A stretch of DNA of 64,000 bases from Aliivibrio sifiae (GTDB lineage: Bacteria; Pseudomonadota; Gammaproteobacteria; Enterobacterales; Vibrionaceae): positions 496,022 through 560,021 of the forward strand of contig NZ_MSCO01000001.1 in assembly GCF_002954705.1 (NCBI RefSeq). Reading direction: 5' to 3'. A program made the translations under genes and the position numbers. This document shows, piece by piece, positions 1 through 9,444 of the stretch. Numbering within the stretch: position 1 is the stretch's first letter; each line of letters starts with the position of its first letter. The notes below the pieces were generated by a model, which did no database searches, was not told the DNA's origin, and worked only from the letters and a program-made list of their open reading frames with translations.

Positions 1-183
1 GTATCATACGCCGCCTTGCTATTTACCATTGGGATGTTGTTTTTCAGTGGTAGTCTATATGCATTAGTGTTCACAGGAATAAAATGGTTTGGGCCAATTA
101 CTCCATTAGGTGGACTCTGTTTTATTATCGGTTGGCTAATGCTGGCTGTTTCAACTTATCGTTTGACTGAGGTTTCAAAGTGA
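1..183 (+). CDS. ygdD: YgdD-like DUF423 inner-membrane protein, C-terminal part
   Basis: Open reading frame running in from the left edge for 60 codons to a TGA at 181-183. The visible protein is hydrophobic, with two membrane segments (about visible residues 5-25 and 35-53) and an FGPITPLGG loop between them, as in the small DUF423/YgdD family of four-helix membrane proteins of unknown function. Its stop overlaps the GTG start of rlmM by four bases (GTGA), and ygdD also lies directly upstream of rlmM in E. coli, which supports the name. The 5' end lies outside the window. Confidence 0.75.
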   Translation, partial: VSYAALLFTIGMLFFSGSLYALVFTGIKWFGPITPLGGLCFIIGWLMLAVSTYRLTEVSK

Positions 184-1271
184 AACAAGTAATGTTCTAT
201 TGTCGCTCTGGTTTTGAGAAAGAGTGTGCAGGTGAGATCCAAGATAAAGCCACTCAACTTGAAGTGTTTGGTTTTCCTCGCCTAAAAAATAATACAGGCT
301 ATGTGCTATTTGAATGCTACCAGGAAGGCGATGCAGATAAATTGATCCGTGAGATTAAATTTAATGAGCTGATTTTTGCTCGTCAAATGTTTGCGGTAGC
401 AACTGAATTAAGTGATTTACCTTCTGAAGATCGTATCTCACCAATTTTGAATGCATTAGTTGATGTTGAAAATTTACCATGTTGTGGTGATATTCGTATT
501 GAAACGCCTGATACGAATGAAGCAAAAGAATTATTGAAATTCTGCCGTAAATTTACAGTACCAATGCGTATTGCATTACGTGGTAAAGAGATGCTAACAC
601 CAAGAGATTCAGATCGAATCCCTGTTATGCATATTTGTTTTATTGCACCGGGTCAGTGTTATGTTGGTTATTCTTACACCAACAATAACTCAAAATTCTT
701 CATGGGTATTCCTCGTTTGAAATTCCCATCAGATGCACCAAGCCGTTCAACGCTTAAGTTGGAAGAGGCGTTTCACGTATTTATTCCACGAGATGAGTGG
801 GATACTCGCTTAGCTTCTGGCATGTGGGGTGTGGATTTAGGTGCGTGCCCTGGTGGTTGGACTTACCAATTAGTTAAGCGTTCTATGTTTGTTCATGCAA
901 TTGATAACGGCATGATGGCACAGAGCTTAATGGATACAGGCCAAGTTAAACACCACATGGTTGATGGCTTTAAATTTGAGCCAGCAAGAAAGAACGTAAC
1001 GTGGATCGTGTGTGACATGATTGAAAAACCTGCACGAGTTGCGCACCTTATGGGTGAATGGCTAATTAAAGGTTGGGCTAAAGAAGCACTATTTAACCTT
1101 AAATTACCAATGAAAGGCCGTTACGATGAAGTACTTCAAGATATTGAAAACTTAAAAGAGTTTTTGAAGAAGAATAACTTCCAATACAAGCTTCAAGCTA
1201 AGCACTTGTATCATGACCGTGAAGAAATTACGGTTCATATCCAAGCGATTTCTAATATTTCTCCTCACTAA
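180..1271 (+). CDS. rlmM: 23S rRNA 2'-O-ribose C2498 methyltransferase RlmM
   Basis: RlmM uses S-adenosylmethionine to methylate the ribose of C2498 in 23S rRNA in the cytoplasm. The 363-aa protein matches the family along its whole length: an N-terminal THUMP-like region starting CRSGFEKEC, a [13 protein letters not shown] segment, the SAM-binding motif [13 protein letters not shown] near residue 220, and the FNLKLPMK segment near 305. The start is GTG at 180, overlapping the upstream ygdD stop, because the N-terminus then aligns with E. coli RlmM; an ATG at 192 would remove conserved residues. It is followed by a strong bidirectional terminator shared with xni. Confidence 0.97.
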   Translation: MKQVMFYCRSGFEKECAGEIQDKATQLEVFGFPRLKNNTGYVLFECYQEGDADKLIREIKFNELIFARQMFAVATELSDLPSEDRISPILNALVDVENLPCCGDIRIETPDTNEAKELLKFCRKFTVPMRIALRGKEMLTPRDSDRIPVMHICFIAPGQCYVGYSYTNNNSKFFMGIPRLKFPSDAPSRSTLKLEEAFHVFIPRDEWDTRLASGMWGVDLGACPGGWTYQLVKRSMFVHAIDNGMMAQSLMDTGQVKHHMVDGFKFEPARKNVTWIVCDMIEKPARVAHLMGEWLIKGWAKEALFNLKLPMKGRYDEVLQDIENLKEFLKKNNFQYKLQAKHLYHDREEITVHIQAISNISPH

Positions 1272-1272
1272 T

Positions 1273-1296
1273 AATATTGGTGTAATACCAATTATT
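1273..1296. repeat. Short inverted repeat ATTGGT/ACCAAT after rlmM
   Basis: AATATTGGT and ATACCAATT face each other across three bases directly after the rlmM stop. The ATACCAAT/ATTGGTAT ends match those of the larger elements near 11074-11232 and 38911-38975, so this may be a minimal copy or relic of the same family. Confidence 0.4.
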
Positions 1297-1308
1297 GAGA
1301 GATAAAAA

Positions 1309-1346
1309 TAAACGCCCGCAGGTCATTTAATCTGCGGGCGTTTTTA
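1309..1346. terminator. Bidirectional terminator between rlmM and xni
   Basis: An 11-bp perfect GC-rich stem (AACGCCCGCAG with CTGCGGGCGTT) and a T-run on each strand, between the convergent genes rlmM and xni. Confidence 0.92.
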
Positions 1347-1380
1347 TTTAAGATAAATTAAGAACATAGAAGCTAACATG

Positions 1381-2169
1381 CTAGTCCCTAGTCCCTGATT
1401 CTGGCTTCTCATATCGTATATCTTGCAAATTAAACCCAAGTTTAATATCAGTTCTTAGTCCTGCAACCTTACGGCACAAAATAGCGGTGTCATAATGCTC
1501 ATCAAACTTCTTACGATATTTTTTTTGTAACTCTTCAGATTCGTTTGCTGCTTCAATCGTTGGGAATTGAGTTAAAATTTCTAATGCAGCTTTAGGTCCA
1601 ATGCCCGGGATCCCCGTAATTTTACTTGAGCTAATTCCAGCTAGTCCCCAATAATCAGCTAATTGCTCTGGTTTTAAACCAAATTCCTTTTCAATAAACG
1701 GAGCATCTAACCAACGATGTTGAAAATAATCTCGTATACGAAGCGTAGGGGAAAGTAATTGGCAATAACCTTTATCTGTCGAAATGATGGTTACTTGTTC
1801 ATTATGAGCCGCCACCTTATTTGCCAAAGTGGCCACTAAATCATCGGCTTCATCACCATCAGATAACAAGGAGTCAATGCCGAGTTTCCACCATGCATCT
1901 TGAATGCTGTCCATGCCTTTTTGCAGTGCTTCAGGCATTGGTTTTCTGTCTTCTTTGTATTTAGGTAATACTTCTGCTCGCCATCCTCTATCTTGTAAGT
2001 GATGATCGAAGACGGCAATGATATGAGTGGGTTCGGTTTCTTTTAAAATACGATTTATTGTGCGACTCGTTGTAGTGATGACCGCTTGGATATCGTCTTG
2101 ATTAGGTTGGGCGGAATGAACGCGACGAATAAGGTTTAATGCGTCAATAATAACCAGATGAATTGCCAT
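1381..2169 (-). CDS. xni: Flap endonuclease Xni (exonuclease IX homologue)
   Basis: Xni is a flap endonuclease-like protein related to the 5'-nuclease domain of DNA polymerase I, acting on branched DNA. The 262-aa protein begins MAIHLVIIDALNLIRR, carries the EADDLVATLA acidic motif near residue 105, the STDKGYCQLLSPTLRIRDYF block near 130-148, and the helix-hairpin-helix GIPGIGPKAA near 185. Length and motifs fit E. coli Xni/YgdG (251 aa). It lies downstream of ppnN on the same strand, but a terminator separates them, so it probably has its own promoter in the 90-bp gap. Confidence 0.95.
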   Translation of the reverse strand: MAIHLVIIDALNLIRRVHSAQPNQDDIQAVITTTSRTINRILKETEPTHIIAVFDHHLQDRGWRAEVLPKYKEDRKPMPEALQKGMDSIQDAWWKLGIDSLLSDGDEADDLVATLANKVAAHNEQVTIISTDKGYCQLLSPTLRIRDYFQHRWLDAPFIEKEFGLKPEQLADYWGLAGISSSKITGIPGIGPKAALEILTQFPTIEAANESEELQKKYRKKFDEHYDTAILCRKVAGLRTDIKLGFNLQDIRYEKPESGTRD

Positions 2170-2189
2170 AACGTATTCATTCCTATATA

Positions 2190-2227
2190 GAAAAAAGAAA
2201 AAGCCTATGTATTTAGCATAGGCTTTC
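2190..2227 (-). terminator. Terminator of ppnN
   Basis: Nine-bp stem AAGCCTATG/CATAGGCTT. On the minus strand the hairpin is followed by a T-rich run, placing it at the end of ppnN and before xni. Confidence 0.85.
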
Positions 2228-2260
2228 TATTGTACGTTACTGAAGGGGAGGGATTCCAGC

Positions 2261-3619
2261 CTAATCTACGACGATTTCATAACAAGGCTCGTATTTAGAG
2301 CCGGGAAGCTTCATTCGACCTTGTTTGACAAAATCTTGTAAAAGACGATCCATTTTCTTCATTAACTTAGGATCTCCATGAAGTTTAAACACACCGTGTT
2401 TTTCTATTTCAGCAATGCCTTCTGCTTTTACATTTCCCGCGACTATTCCAGAGAATGCTTGGCGTAAACTTGCTGCGAGGTTTTCTGTTGGTTGATCTAA
2501 ATGTAAATCAAGTGCAGACATAGCCTCGTGTGTTGGTTCGAATGGCTGCTGGAATTCTGATTCAATTTTTAACGCCCAGTTAAAGCTATAAGAATCATCT
2601 GTTGCTTTACGGTATTCTTTCACTTTCTTGATGCCATGATTAATCATCACTGCTGCTTTTTCTGGATCATCGACAACGATTTCATAATAATGAGTTGCCT
2701 CTTCACCTAATGTTTCTCGGATAAATGTGTCGATTGAAAGGAAGTAAGCTTCACTCTCTTTTGGCCCAGTTAATACTATCGGCATTGGTTGCTGACGATT
2801 GGCTGGGTTCATCATGATCCCCAGGATATACAGTAACTCTTCTGCTGTTCCCGGACCGCCAGGGAAAATGACAATGCCATGAGCCATACGAACAAATGCT
2901 TCTAATCGCTTTTCGATGTCAGGCATGATAATTAATTCATTTACGATAGGGTTTGGTGGCTCAGCTGCGATAATCGAAGGTTCTGTTAATCCAACAAAGC
3001 GGCTATCAGAATAACGTTGCTTAGCATGGCCAATAGCAGCTCCCTTCATCGGTCCTTCCATTGCGCCTGGTCCACAACCCGTACAAATATTTAATTCTCT
3101 TAACCCTAATTCGTGGCCAACTTCACGCGTGTATTGATATTCGATAGGATTAATAGAGTGCCCGCCCCAACATACAACAAGGTTAGGCTCAATTCCGGTA
3201 TGAAGCGCTTTTGCATTACGTAAAATACTAAAGACAAGATTAGTTAGGTGGGTGTCTTTTGTTAGATTTAGACGGTTGTGATCTGCAATTTGCATATTCA
3301 CATACACCATGTCACGTAATACCGAAAATAGATGTTCTTGGATCCCTTTTATAATGGTTCCATCAACAAAAGCATGTTCTGGTGGGTTACTTAGTTCGAG
3401 TTTAATACCGCGATCTCGACGTGTTACGGACACATCAAAAGATTCGTATTTTTCTAGAAGCTCTTTAGAGCTATCGGTGTGACTGCCTGAGTTTAAGACG
3501 GCTAATGTACAGTTTCGATACATCCTATAGACGTCACTAGAAGCAGTTTTTTTTAGTTGGTCGACTTCCAATTGTGATAGCAAATCCATGCTACCTGCGG
3601 GACTAATATGAGTGATCAT
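2261..3619 (-). CDS. ppnN: Pyrimidine/purine 5'-nucleotide nucleosidase PpnN (YgdH)
   Basis: PpnN splits nucleoside 5'-monophosphates (GMP, IMP, UMP and others) into base and ribose 5-phosphate; in E. coli it is a (p)ppGpp target. The 452-aa protein has the long N-terminal domain typical of PpnN ([19 protein letters not shown]), a central LOG/lysine-decarboxylase-like Rossmann domain with CWGGHSI near residue 150 and the signature [16 protein letters not shown] near 252-267, and a C-terminal region present in PpnN but not in short LOG proteins. The gene is monocistronic, with a terminator just downstream. Confidence 0.95.
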   Translation of the reverse strand: MITHISPAGSMDLLSQLEVDQLKKTASSDVYRMYRNCTLAVLNSGSHTDSSKELLEKYESFDVSVTRRDRGIKLELSNPPEHAFVDGTIIKGIQEHLFSVLRDMVYVNMQIADHNRLNLTKDTHLTNLVFSILRNAKALHTGIEPNLVVCWGGHSINPIEYQYTREVGHELGLRELNICTGCGPGAMEGPMKGAAIGHAKQRYSDSRFVGLTEPSIIAAEPPNPIVNELIIMPDIEKRLEAFVRMAHGIVIFPGGPGTAEELLYILGIMMNPANRQQPMPIVLTGPKESEAYFLSIDTFIRETLGEEATHYYEIVVDDPEKAAVMINHGIKKVKEYRKATDDSYSFNWALKIESEFQQPFEPTHEAMSALDLHLDQPTENLAASLRQAFSGIVAGNVKAEGIAEIEKHGVFKLHGDPKLMKKMDRLLQDFVKQGRMKLPGSKYEPCYEIVVD

Positions 3620-3759
3620 ACAGTGCCTCCCTAGCTGTTTTTATTATTGTTCAGATATTTAACTTACACAGCAATGGGAGATTTAGCGAGGAAAAAACAA
3701 AAAAATTGAGAAGTTTATAACCATTTATGAATTTATATTTATAGCACAGTAGTAAGAGA

Positions 3760-5322
3760 TTACAGATTGATAAACTGTCCAGTGCCTTTTGATTTTTCTT
3801 TATAAAGGGCATCAACTGAACGTTTAATTACTTTTTCAGGTATATCACTATTGGTAAATTCTGAACTGCAAATAGATACGGTTATTTGGACATGATCATC
3901 TTTGAATTTGAAAGGCAGTTTTGCAATAGCGAGCTGAATGGCTTTAAGTGCTTTATCTCTTTCTTCTTTCTCGGTTTCGGTAAATAAAATTAAGAACTCT
4001 TCACCACTAAAACGCGCAACGAAATCGGTATCTGACACCTTGTTTTCAATGGTTTTTGCGATAATAGATAATGCTTTATCTCCAGCTAAATGTCCAAACC
4101 TTTCATTAATACGTTTGAATTGGTCGATATCTATCATAGTAAGAACAAGAGAGTGTTGATGACGAACCCAGCGTTTATATTCTAAATCTAAACGTTCATG
4201 CATAGCTGCACGGTTATATACTTTGGTTAGAGGGTCTTTAAAGATACGCTGTTGTTGGTCACTAAGCTGACGGCGATACTCCAATGTCTCTTCATATAAA
4301 TTATTTAGTTTTTTTGTTGTGTATTCATGACGCTCAATTAATGCCGCTTCACGAGACTGCATTGCTTTATTGCGTTCTGATAAGTCATTCATCTCATTTA
4401 ACAGCATTGCCATTTTTGTTTTGTATTCTTGTTCACTACTTTTGCTTTCTAGTACGCTTTCTGCTTGTTTAATTAGAAGAGAGTATTCTTCATTTAGTAA
4501 AGAGCGCTGTTCTAAATAAGATTGTCCTTGGTTTTGATTCTGCTCGTTGGTTTTGATGATCTGTGCTACCTGAGTATTCATATCACCAACAAAAGCTTGA
4601 GAAGCTTTACGTTCGTTATTTGTACCTTCTAATACTAGTTGAAGTGTTTGTAGTGCTAAATCAATCAGAGAAACGGCGTCAACCCCCGTTAATAATTTAT
4701 TACGAATCCCAAGTAGTTTATTGCCAGAAGTATTATCAAAATCTAGTTCAGATATTAAATGCTGTAACTCGTGACTTAGTTGCTCTTGAGTATCAACATC
4801 AATAATTTCATTGGTGTTTATTTCAGATGAAATTTTACCGACAGAGATAAATTTAATGGCTCGTTCGTAAAGCTCTACTAAACGAACAATACGTTGAATA
4901 TGCTTACTGCCATCTTGGGAAGGGTATTGTAAAAGAGTTCGAAGATCTCTTTTTAGACCAGCAGGCAAACCGACAACGCGTTGAAGAGTTTCACCACAAT
5001 AGGAAATATGTTCTTCCATAACAGAATGCTCTCTTTGAACATTCATTTTGTAACGGTTAATTAGGCGCTCAAAAGTTGCAATTCGTACTGTTAATTCAGA
5101 TGTATTTTCGACCTGTTCAATACTTGTAGCAAGTTCTACAATCTCTTTGTCTAACTCACCATCATGATGTTTACACGCAGCACAAAAGCGTAAAATAATA
5201 CGTTTTAAAAGTAGTATTTCACGACGTGATTTCAAAGTGGTATCACGATGCGATAAGCGTGTTTGATCTAGTTGTTGCTTTAACTGACTTAATTCAGAGG
5301 CAACGATAGAGACTTCAATCAT
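3760..5322 (-). CDS. Diguanylate cyclase with N-terminal coiled-coil region (GGDEF family)
   Basis: Predicted cytoplasmic enzyme making cyclic di-GMP. Residues 1-360 are a long, mostly helical and coiled-coil region with no signal peptide or membrane helix. Residues 360-520 form a GGDEF domain: FKDPLTKVYNRAAMHERL (361-378), IDIDQFKRINERFGHLAGDKAL (397-418) and the active-site variant SGEEF at 439-443. SGEEF is commonly found in active cyclases. No RxxD product-inhibition site precedes it, so feedback inhibition at a canonical I-site is unlikely. The N-terminal half resembles the DGCcoil-type region of Vibrio cyclases. A Fur-like palindrome lies about 120 bp upstream. Confidence 0.88.
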   Translation of the reverse strand: MIEVSIVASELSQLKQQLDQTRLSHRDTTLKSRREILLLKRIILRFCAACKHHDGELDKEIVELATSIEQVENTSELTVRIATFERLINRYKMNVQREHSVMEEHISYCGETLQRVVGLPAGLKRDLRTLLQYPSQDGSKHIQRIVRLVELYERAIKFISVGKISSEINTNEIIDVDTQEQLSHELQHLISELDFDNTSGNKLLGIRNKLLTGVDAVSLIDLALQTLQLVLEGTNNERKASQAFVGDMNTQVAQIIKTNEQNQNQGQSYLEQRSLLNEEYSLLIKQAESVLESKSSEQEYKTKMAMLLNEMNDLSERNKAMQSREAALIERHEYTTKKLNNLYEETLEYRRQLSDQQQRIFKDPLTKVYNRAAMHERLDLEYKRWVRHQHSLVLTMIDIDQFKRINERFGHLAGDKALSIIAKTIENKVSDTDFVARFSGEEFLILFTETEKEERDKALKAIQLAIAKLPFKFKDDHVQITVSICSSEFTNSDIPEKVIKRSVDALYKEKSKGTGQFINL

Positions 5323-5439
5323 AATAGTTTAGAGAGTAATTCATATGTTATAAAAAATATAAAATTATTGATAAGGCCAGTTGGGCATAATAACAAATTT
5401 ATAATTAACAGACTAAAAAAAGTATGCCGTTTGTTTAAT

Positions 5440-5465
5440 TGATAATCATTCACTAATGATTATTA
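5440..5465. promoter_or_regulatory. AT-rich palindrome resembling a Fur box
   Basis: TGATAATCATT and AATGATTATTA face each other across CACT, 118-143 bp upstream of the cyclase start. The hexamer GATAAT and its complement resemble the Fur consensus, but the spacing is not the classic 19-mer. It could also be a hairpin at the end of the upstream TPR gene, although no T-run follows it on that strand. Confidence 0.35.
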
Positions 5466-5498
5466 TTAAATTTGTGATGCATAAGCCAAATCCGAAGT

Positions 5499-7730
5499 TT
5501 ATTGTTTGGATGTCATGACTTTAATTAAGCCTTGGTTAATTGCTTGCTTGCACGCTGAAATAATATTATTGCTAGCAAAACTCGCTGCAGGCGCATTATC
5601 AATGGCTCGATAATGAACCCATTGACTGCCAGAATCTTCAGAACTAATATCGCAAGCTGTGTTGGTTGCCATAAGTAAAATATCAATTAATTCACGATCA
5701 TTAATAGCGGTATAAGCTCGTGGTAAGAATGGATATTCCACCATACCTATATTAACGGTTCTATCTGTCATTGTTTGGGATTCAAAATTGTTTATCCAAG
5801 ATTGAACGGTTTCTGCCATTTCTTGGGCATTTGATGTTGAATCGGATTTATGCTCAATGTATAGAAAACTAGCATCAGAAAAATGATAGATTCGACTTGG
5901 CAGAGTAACTACTGTTGATAAGTAATCCCCAAATGCCTTCTCGATTGATAACCCTTCTTGGTAGCCATGAGTAAAGTATAACTCTTGCAACATAGGTACG
6001 TGAAACAGAGTAAATCGAAGACGGTCACTCAGTGGTTCATTTATTAATTCACCTAAATGCCATTGTTCTATGTTTGAACTGCTTTGCTGTAAAGAGGAGG
6101 GCAGTCTTTCCGTTAATAGACGAAAATTGCGTAATCCACTTCGTGGATGAGTGTAATATTTATTCAATAGTAGGTGCAGACGCTTTTTAAGAAAACGATT
6201 AACTTGTTGTTGTCTAAAGGCATAGATAGAAATTAACGTTAATAGAACCAATAAGAATCCGGCTATTTTTTGTATTTTTCGAGTTTGTAGGTGGTTCTCT
6301 TTCAGTTGTTCTTCTAAGCCTTGATAATGCAGTGATTGCTCAATGATGCTTTTTTGTTGTCTAAATACGTCTTCGTTGATTTCATTCTGTACTGCTTGGA
6401 TTGATGAATTCAGTGTTTCATATTCTCTTTGAGCTTTTAACGCGAGTTGGTATTGCCCCATTTTTTCGTAAGTTTTTGATAACAGTTTTTGTGACTGTAA
6501 TTTTAAGCGCAAGTCATTATCTTTTTTACTGTATTTTATCGCTTGCTGTATTTGTTGAACAGCAAGGTCGGCTTTATTATTTACGAGATAAAGCTTCGCC
6601 TGCAATAGGGACGAACACGCTTTTTGTTCAGGTAAATTCACATATTCATTAAGGTTGTTTGCTTGTTTAAGGTAGTGCTCACTGAGAGCATAGTTGTAAA
6701 GTAAGAAATAGGTATTTGCGATGTCTAAACGTAATGAGATTAACTTATCGACGTTGTTTTTTTCTTTTTCTTGGTCAAGAGCATTGAAATATTGCACTAA
6801 GGCTAAGTTAAATCGTCCCTGTTTTAAGTGTATTTGAGCAATTAAAGTTAGGACATTAGAGAGCTGTTCGCTGTTATTGTATCGGCCATAAAATTCGGCA
6901 GATTGTGAGGCATGTTCTAATGCTTTATCTAATACCTGTCTTTGGAAAAATAATTGGCCAAGTAAATAGTTAGTCGTTGCTAACTGCCCACTTCTATCTG
7001 CTTCAATTGACTGCCAGTAAGCACTTAATAGCTCAGTTAGCGCTTGGTCAAACTGTTTATTTTTTAAAAAATACTTACCATAAGAAATGTGATAATAAAT
7101 CATACTAGTCGGATCATTAAGGGCGCTTCCATGAGACATAGCCTGTTTATAATATTGTTGCGCATGGCTGTTGTTTCCTTGAAATGATTCAACTTCAGCA
7201 TGAACTAAAGCTAATCCAAAGTAGATCTTTTGATTCAATGGTATGTGTTTATTGTATTCATTTAATTCGGCGGAAATTTCTTTCAAAATAGTATTTGTCT
7301 CATCGACATCTTGAGTTAAGTTCCACCATAAACTTGAATAGATGAGCTTTGATTCTAGGTAACCTGACTTTAAATTAAAATCTTTAGCAAGAGTAATTGC
7401 TTGTTTAATTGCTTCGATTGATTCACGGTTACGATCAAGACGTTTGTTTGCTAATGCTTTAATTTGAAAAGCTTCAACTGTGCTGATAGGTGTGCGGATG
7501 GTTCGTTCTGAATCATTGTTAATATGAATACGATTCGGATCTTGCTCTGGCGAGATTTGGCGTTGCTCTAAGTATTGTTGAGCAATAGATCGTGCTTGTT
7601 CTGGGTTAGTATCCAATAATTGATAAGCGTCGTTTAAAATAGGCGCAGAGAAAAATTTAGCCCACGCAGAAAGCGGGAAAAAAACAAAAAGAATAAGAAG
7701 GCACTGGCGCAAAGACATGTAATGATCCAC
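5499..7730 (-). CDS. TPR-repeat signalling protein with degenerate GGDEF-like C-terminus
   Basis: The 743-aa protein has an N-terminal signal sequence (residues 1-24, ending SAWA), then about 440 residues of tetratricopeptide-like helical repeats, a coiled region, and one membrane helix at 489-504 (GFLLVLLTLISIYAF). This places the TPR part in the periplasm and the C-terminal part in the cytoplasm. The C-terminal 220 residues look like a worn GGDEF domain: HPRSGLRNFRLL (528-539) stands where active enzymes have DPLTGLxNR, and FSDASFLYI (617-625) replaces the GGDEF signature, so catalysis is not expected. It lies just upstream of a cyclase on the same strand and may act as a sensor or partner; that link is inferred. 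A second start at Met5 is possible. Confidence 0.72.
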   Translation of the reverse strand: MDHYMSLRQCLLILFVFFPLSAWAKFFSAPILNDAYQLLDTNPEQARSIAQQYLEQRQISPEQDPNRIHINNDSERTIRTPISTVEAFQIKALANKRLDRNRESIEAIKQAITLAKDFNLKSGYLESKLIYSSLWWNLTQDVDETNTILKEISAELNEYNKHIPLNQKIYFGLALVHAEVESFQGNNSHAQQYYKQAMSHGSALNDPTSMIYYHISYGKYFLKNKQFDQALTELLSAYWQSIEADRSGQLATTNYLLGQLFFQRQVLDKALEHASQSAEFYGRYNNSEQLSNVLTLIAQIHLKQGRFNLALVQYFNALDQEKEKNNVDKLISLRLDIANTYFLLYNYALSEHYLKQANNLNEYVNLPEQKACSSLLQAKLYLVNNKADLAVQQIQQAIKYSKKDNDLRLKLQSQKLLSKTYEKMGQYQLALKAQREYETLNSSIQAVQNEINEDVFRQQKSIIEQSLHYQGLEEQLKENHLQTRKIQKIAGFLLVLLTLISIYAFRQQQVNRFLKKRLHLLLNKYYTHPRSGLRNFRLLTERLPSSLQQSSSNIEQWHLGELINEPLSDRLRFTLFHVPMLQELYFTHGYQEGLSIEKAFGDYLSTVVTLPSRIYHFSDASFLYIEHKSDSTSNAQEMAETVQSWINNFESQTMTDRTVNIGMVEYPFLPRAYTAINDRELIDILLMATNTACDISSEDSGSQWVHYRAIDNAPAASFASNNIISACKQAINQGLIKVMTSKQ

Positions 7731-7767
7731 TAAAAGACAACCATTACATACTAGCGATATAGTGAAA

Positions 7768-7802
7768 TTTGTCTACTAAGAATACGGTTCCAAGTAGACA
7801 AA
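7768..7802. repeat. Ten-bp inverted repeat between queF and the TPR gene
   Basis: TTTGTCTACT and AGTAGACAAA pair perfectly around a 15-base loop. It may end queF transcription or be an operator for the TPR gene, whose start is 38 bp beyond it. The T-run is short, so terminator status is uncertain. Confidence 0.5.
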
Positions 7803-7837
7803 ACTCATCATTTTAAACGCTTTTAATTCTTGAGTTC

Positions 7838-8683
7838 TTATTGTCGAGCTAAACGTAGGTTATGTTCTGGTTTTGCTAAATATGAACTACGGAATGGATT
7901 AATATCAAGTCCGCCACGACGGGTGTAACGAGCAAATACTGTTAATGAGTTTGGTTTACAGTATTTCATAATGTCGGTGTAGATACGTTCAACACACTGT
8001 TCATGAAACTCATTATGTTGACGGAAAGAAATTAAGTAACGAAGTAGCTTTTCACGATCAATTTTTTTACCTTCGTAATTAATTTCAACACTGCCCCAGT
8101 CGGGCTGATTAGTAATAAGGCAATTTGATTTTAGTAAGTGGCTGTGTAATGTCTCACTTACCATTTCTTCTAGTGTGCTTGATTGTAAATACTCAGCATC
8201 AAACTCATAATCATCAATAACGATGTCTTGGTTATCAATGCACTCGCCTTGCATATCGACAATAGGTTGCTGTGAGTACGCTTGTACTGGGTGCATTTCA
8301 ACGGTGACTTCGCCACCCGCACATGCACTTAAATCTTGTATTAGTGTACGAGTTACTTCATTCCATGAAGAGAATTTAGTTTGGTTAAAACTATTCAAAT
8401 ATAATTTAAATGATTTTGACTCAACAAGATTAGGACTTGTCGCTGGTAAGGTGACATCGCCAACCGCAACTTGAGGTAATCCATTTTGGTTTAACCAAGA
8501 CAGTTCATACAGTGTCCATACATCACAACCAACAAAAGGTAATTCATCACCAAGTTCAAGATCATCACGATTTAAACTGCGAGGAACGGCCTGCAATAAT
8601 TCTGGCTCATAGCTATGTTTGTATTCAGTTTTCTGGCCAAGAGTCAGTGATTTTAGCTCATCAGCGTTAGTGTATTTAGTCAT
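7838..8683 (-). CDS. queF: NADPH-dependent 7-cyano-7-deazaguanine (preQ0) reductase QueF
   Basis: QueF reduces the nitrile preQ0 to the amine preQ1 in queuosine tRNA modification. The 281-aa protein is the long two-lobed type found in E. coli (282 aa). It has the QueF motif [14 protein letters not shown] (88-101), the catalytic cysteine in [16 protein letters not shown] (C188) and the partner aspartate D195. It is divergent from syd; in E. coli queF and syd are also divergent neighbours. No preQ1 riboswitch-like leader was recognised in the 108-bp gap. Confidence 0.97.
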   Translation of the reverse strand: MTKYTNADELKSLTLGQKTEYKHSYEPELLQAVPRSLNRDDLELGDELPFVGCDVWTLYELSWLNQNGLPQVAVGDVTLPATSPNLVESKSFKLYLNSFNQTKFSSWNEVTRTLIQDLSACAGGEVTVEMHPVQAYSQQPIVDMQGECIDNQDIVIDDYEFDAEYLQSSTLEEMVSETLHSHLLKSNCLITNQPDWGSVEINYEGKKIDREKLLRYLISFRQHNEFHEQCVERIYTDIMKYCKPNSLTVFARYTRRGGLDINPFRSSYLAKPEHNLRLARQ

Positions 8684-8726
8684 ATTGAAAATGCCAAAAG
8701 TAGATTAGAATAGAGATCGCTTAATA

Positions 8727-8756
8727 AATTAGCGCTATTTGATACAATTAGCGCTA
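8727..8756. promoter_or_regulatory. Direct repeats AATTAGCGCTA in the queF-syd promoter region
   Basis: Two identical 11-mers (AATTAGCGCTA) start 19 bp apart at 8727 and 8746. Each contains the palindrome AGCGCT. They bracket a possible -10 element for syd (TACAAT), so they may be binding sites for an unidentified regulator. Confidence 0.4.
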
Positions 8757-8791
8757 GTTTACTTGAATTTTTGTCTTATTAGGAGAATCGA

Positions 8792-9340
8792 ATGCCACTT
8801 TCGGTAGAGCAAGCGCTTGCTAACTTTAGTCAACGTTATGTGGAAGCATGGAAAGTCAAACATGATAGCCTTCCGATAAATGAAGAATTAGTGGGATTAG
8901 CTTCTCCTTGTATAGATGAAACTCGTGATTTAGAGATCTTATGGCAACCTATTACTCGTGAAGAAAGTATTCGATTAGTTAATATTGAAAAAGGTATTGA
9001 GTTGGATCTTCATGATGATTTTCATGCGTTTTATGGTGCTCAATTTAGCGCAGATATGGCCGCTAAATTTGAGGATATGAATATTGAATTACTTCAAGTT
9101 TGGAGTGATGAAGACTTAGAAAATTTACAAGGTAATATGCTTGGTCATCTTGTGATGCAACGTCGATTAAAGTTAGTGCCAACATTATTTATTGCGGTGA
9201 CTGATGATGAAATGGAAGTCATTTCTATTTGTAACCAGTCTGGTGAAGTAATTTTAGATACAGTGGGTACAAAGAAACGCAAAGTATTGGCTGAGAATAT
9301 GGCTGAGTTTTTAGAGAAGCTTGAACCGGTTGTTGCTTAA
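8792..9340 (+). CDS. syd: SecY-interacting protein Syd
   Basis: Syd is a small acidic cytoplasmic protein that binds the SecY translocon subunit. The 182-aa protein begins MPLSVEQALANFSQRYVEAW and has the family segments LYEGA-like FYGAQFSADM, LLQVWSDEDLENLQGN and LGHLVMQRRLKL. The length matches E. coli Syd (181 aa). A clear ribosome binding site (TTAGGAG) precedes the ATG. It is divergent from queF as in E. coli, and a hairpin terminator follows. Confidence 0.95.
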   Translation: MPLSVEQALANFSQRYVEAWKVKHDSLPINEELVGLASPCIDETRDLEILWQPITREESIRLVNIEKGIELDLHDDFHAFYGAQFSADMAAKFEDMNIELLQVWSDEDLENLQGNMLGHLVMQRRLKLVPTLFIAVTDDEMEVISICNQSGEVILDTVGTKKRKVLAENMAEFLEKLEPVVA

Positions 9341-9379
9341 TCCACCGGTTGGTATGCCCTAGAAAGATCATAATTAAAT

Positions 9380-9415
9380 GAATTCCGATAAAGGTATGCT
9401 TATCGGAATTTTTAT
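9380..9415 (+). terminator. Terminator of syd
   Basis: Eleven-bp perfect stem (AATTCCGATAA with TTATCGGAATT) followed by a T-rich tail, 40 bp after the syd stop. Confidence 0.85.
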
Positions 9416-9444
9416 TTACACGTTGTAGTAGGAAATAAGCGTTA

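Noticed and set aside
2261..3619. Lysine decarboxylase annotation
   Set aside because: The PGGPGTAEE motif is often auto-labelled so, but full-length architecture and position match the nucleosidase PpnN.
8684..8791. preQ1 riboswitch in front of queF
   Set aside because: Searched because queF is often riboswitch-controlled in other bacteria, but the 108-bp divergent gap has no leader with the pseudoknot-type C-rich/A-rich pattern.
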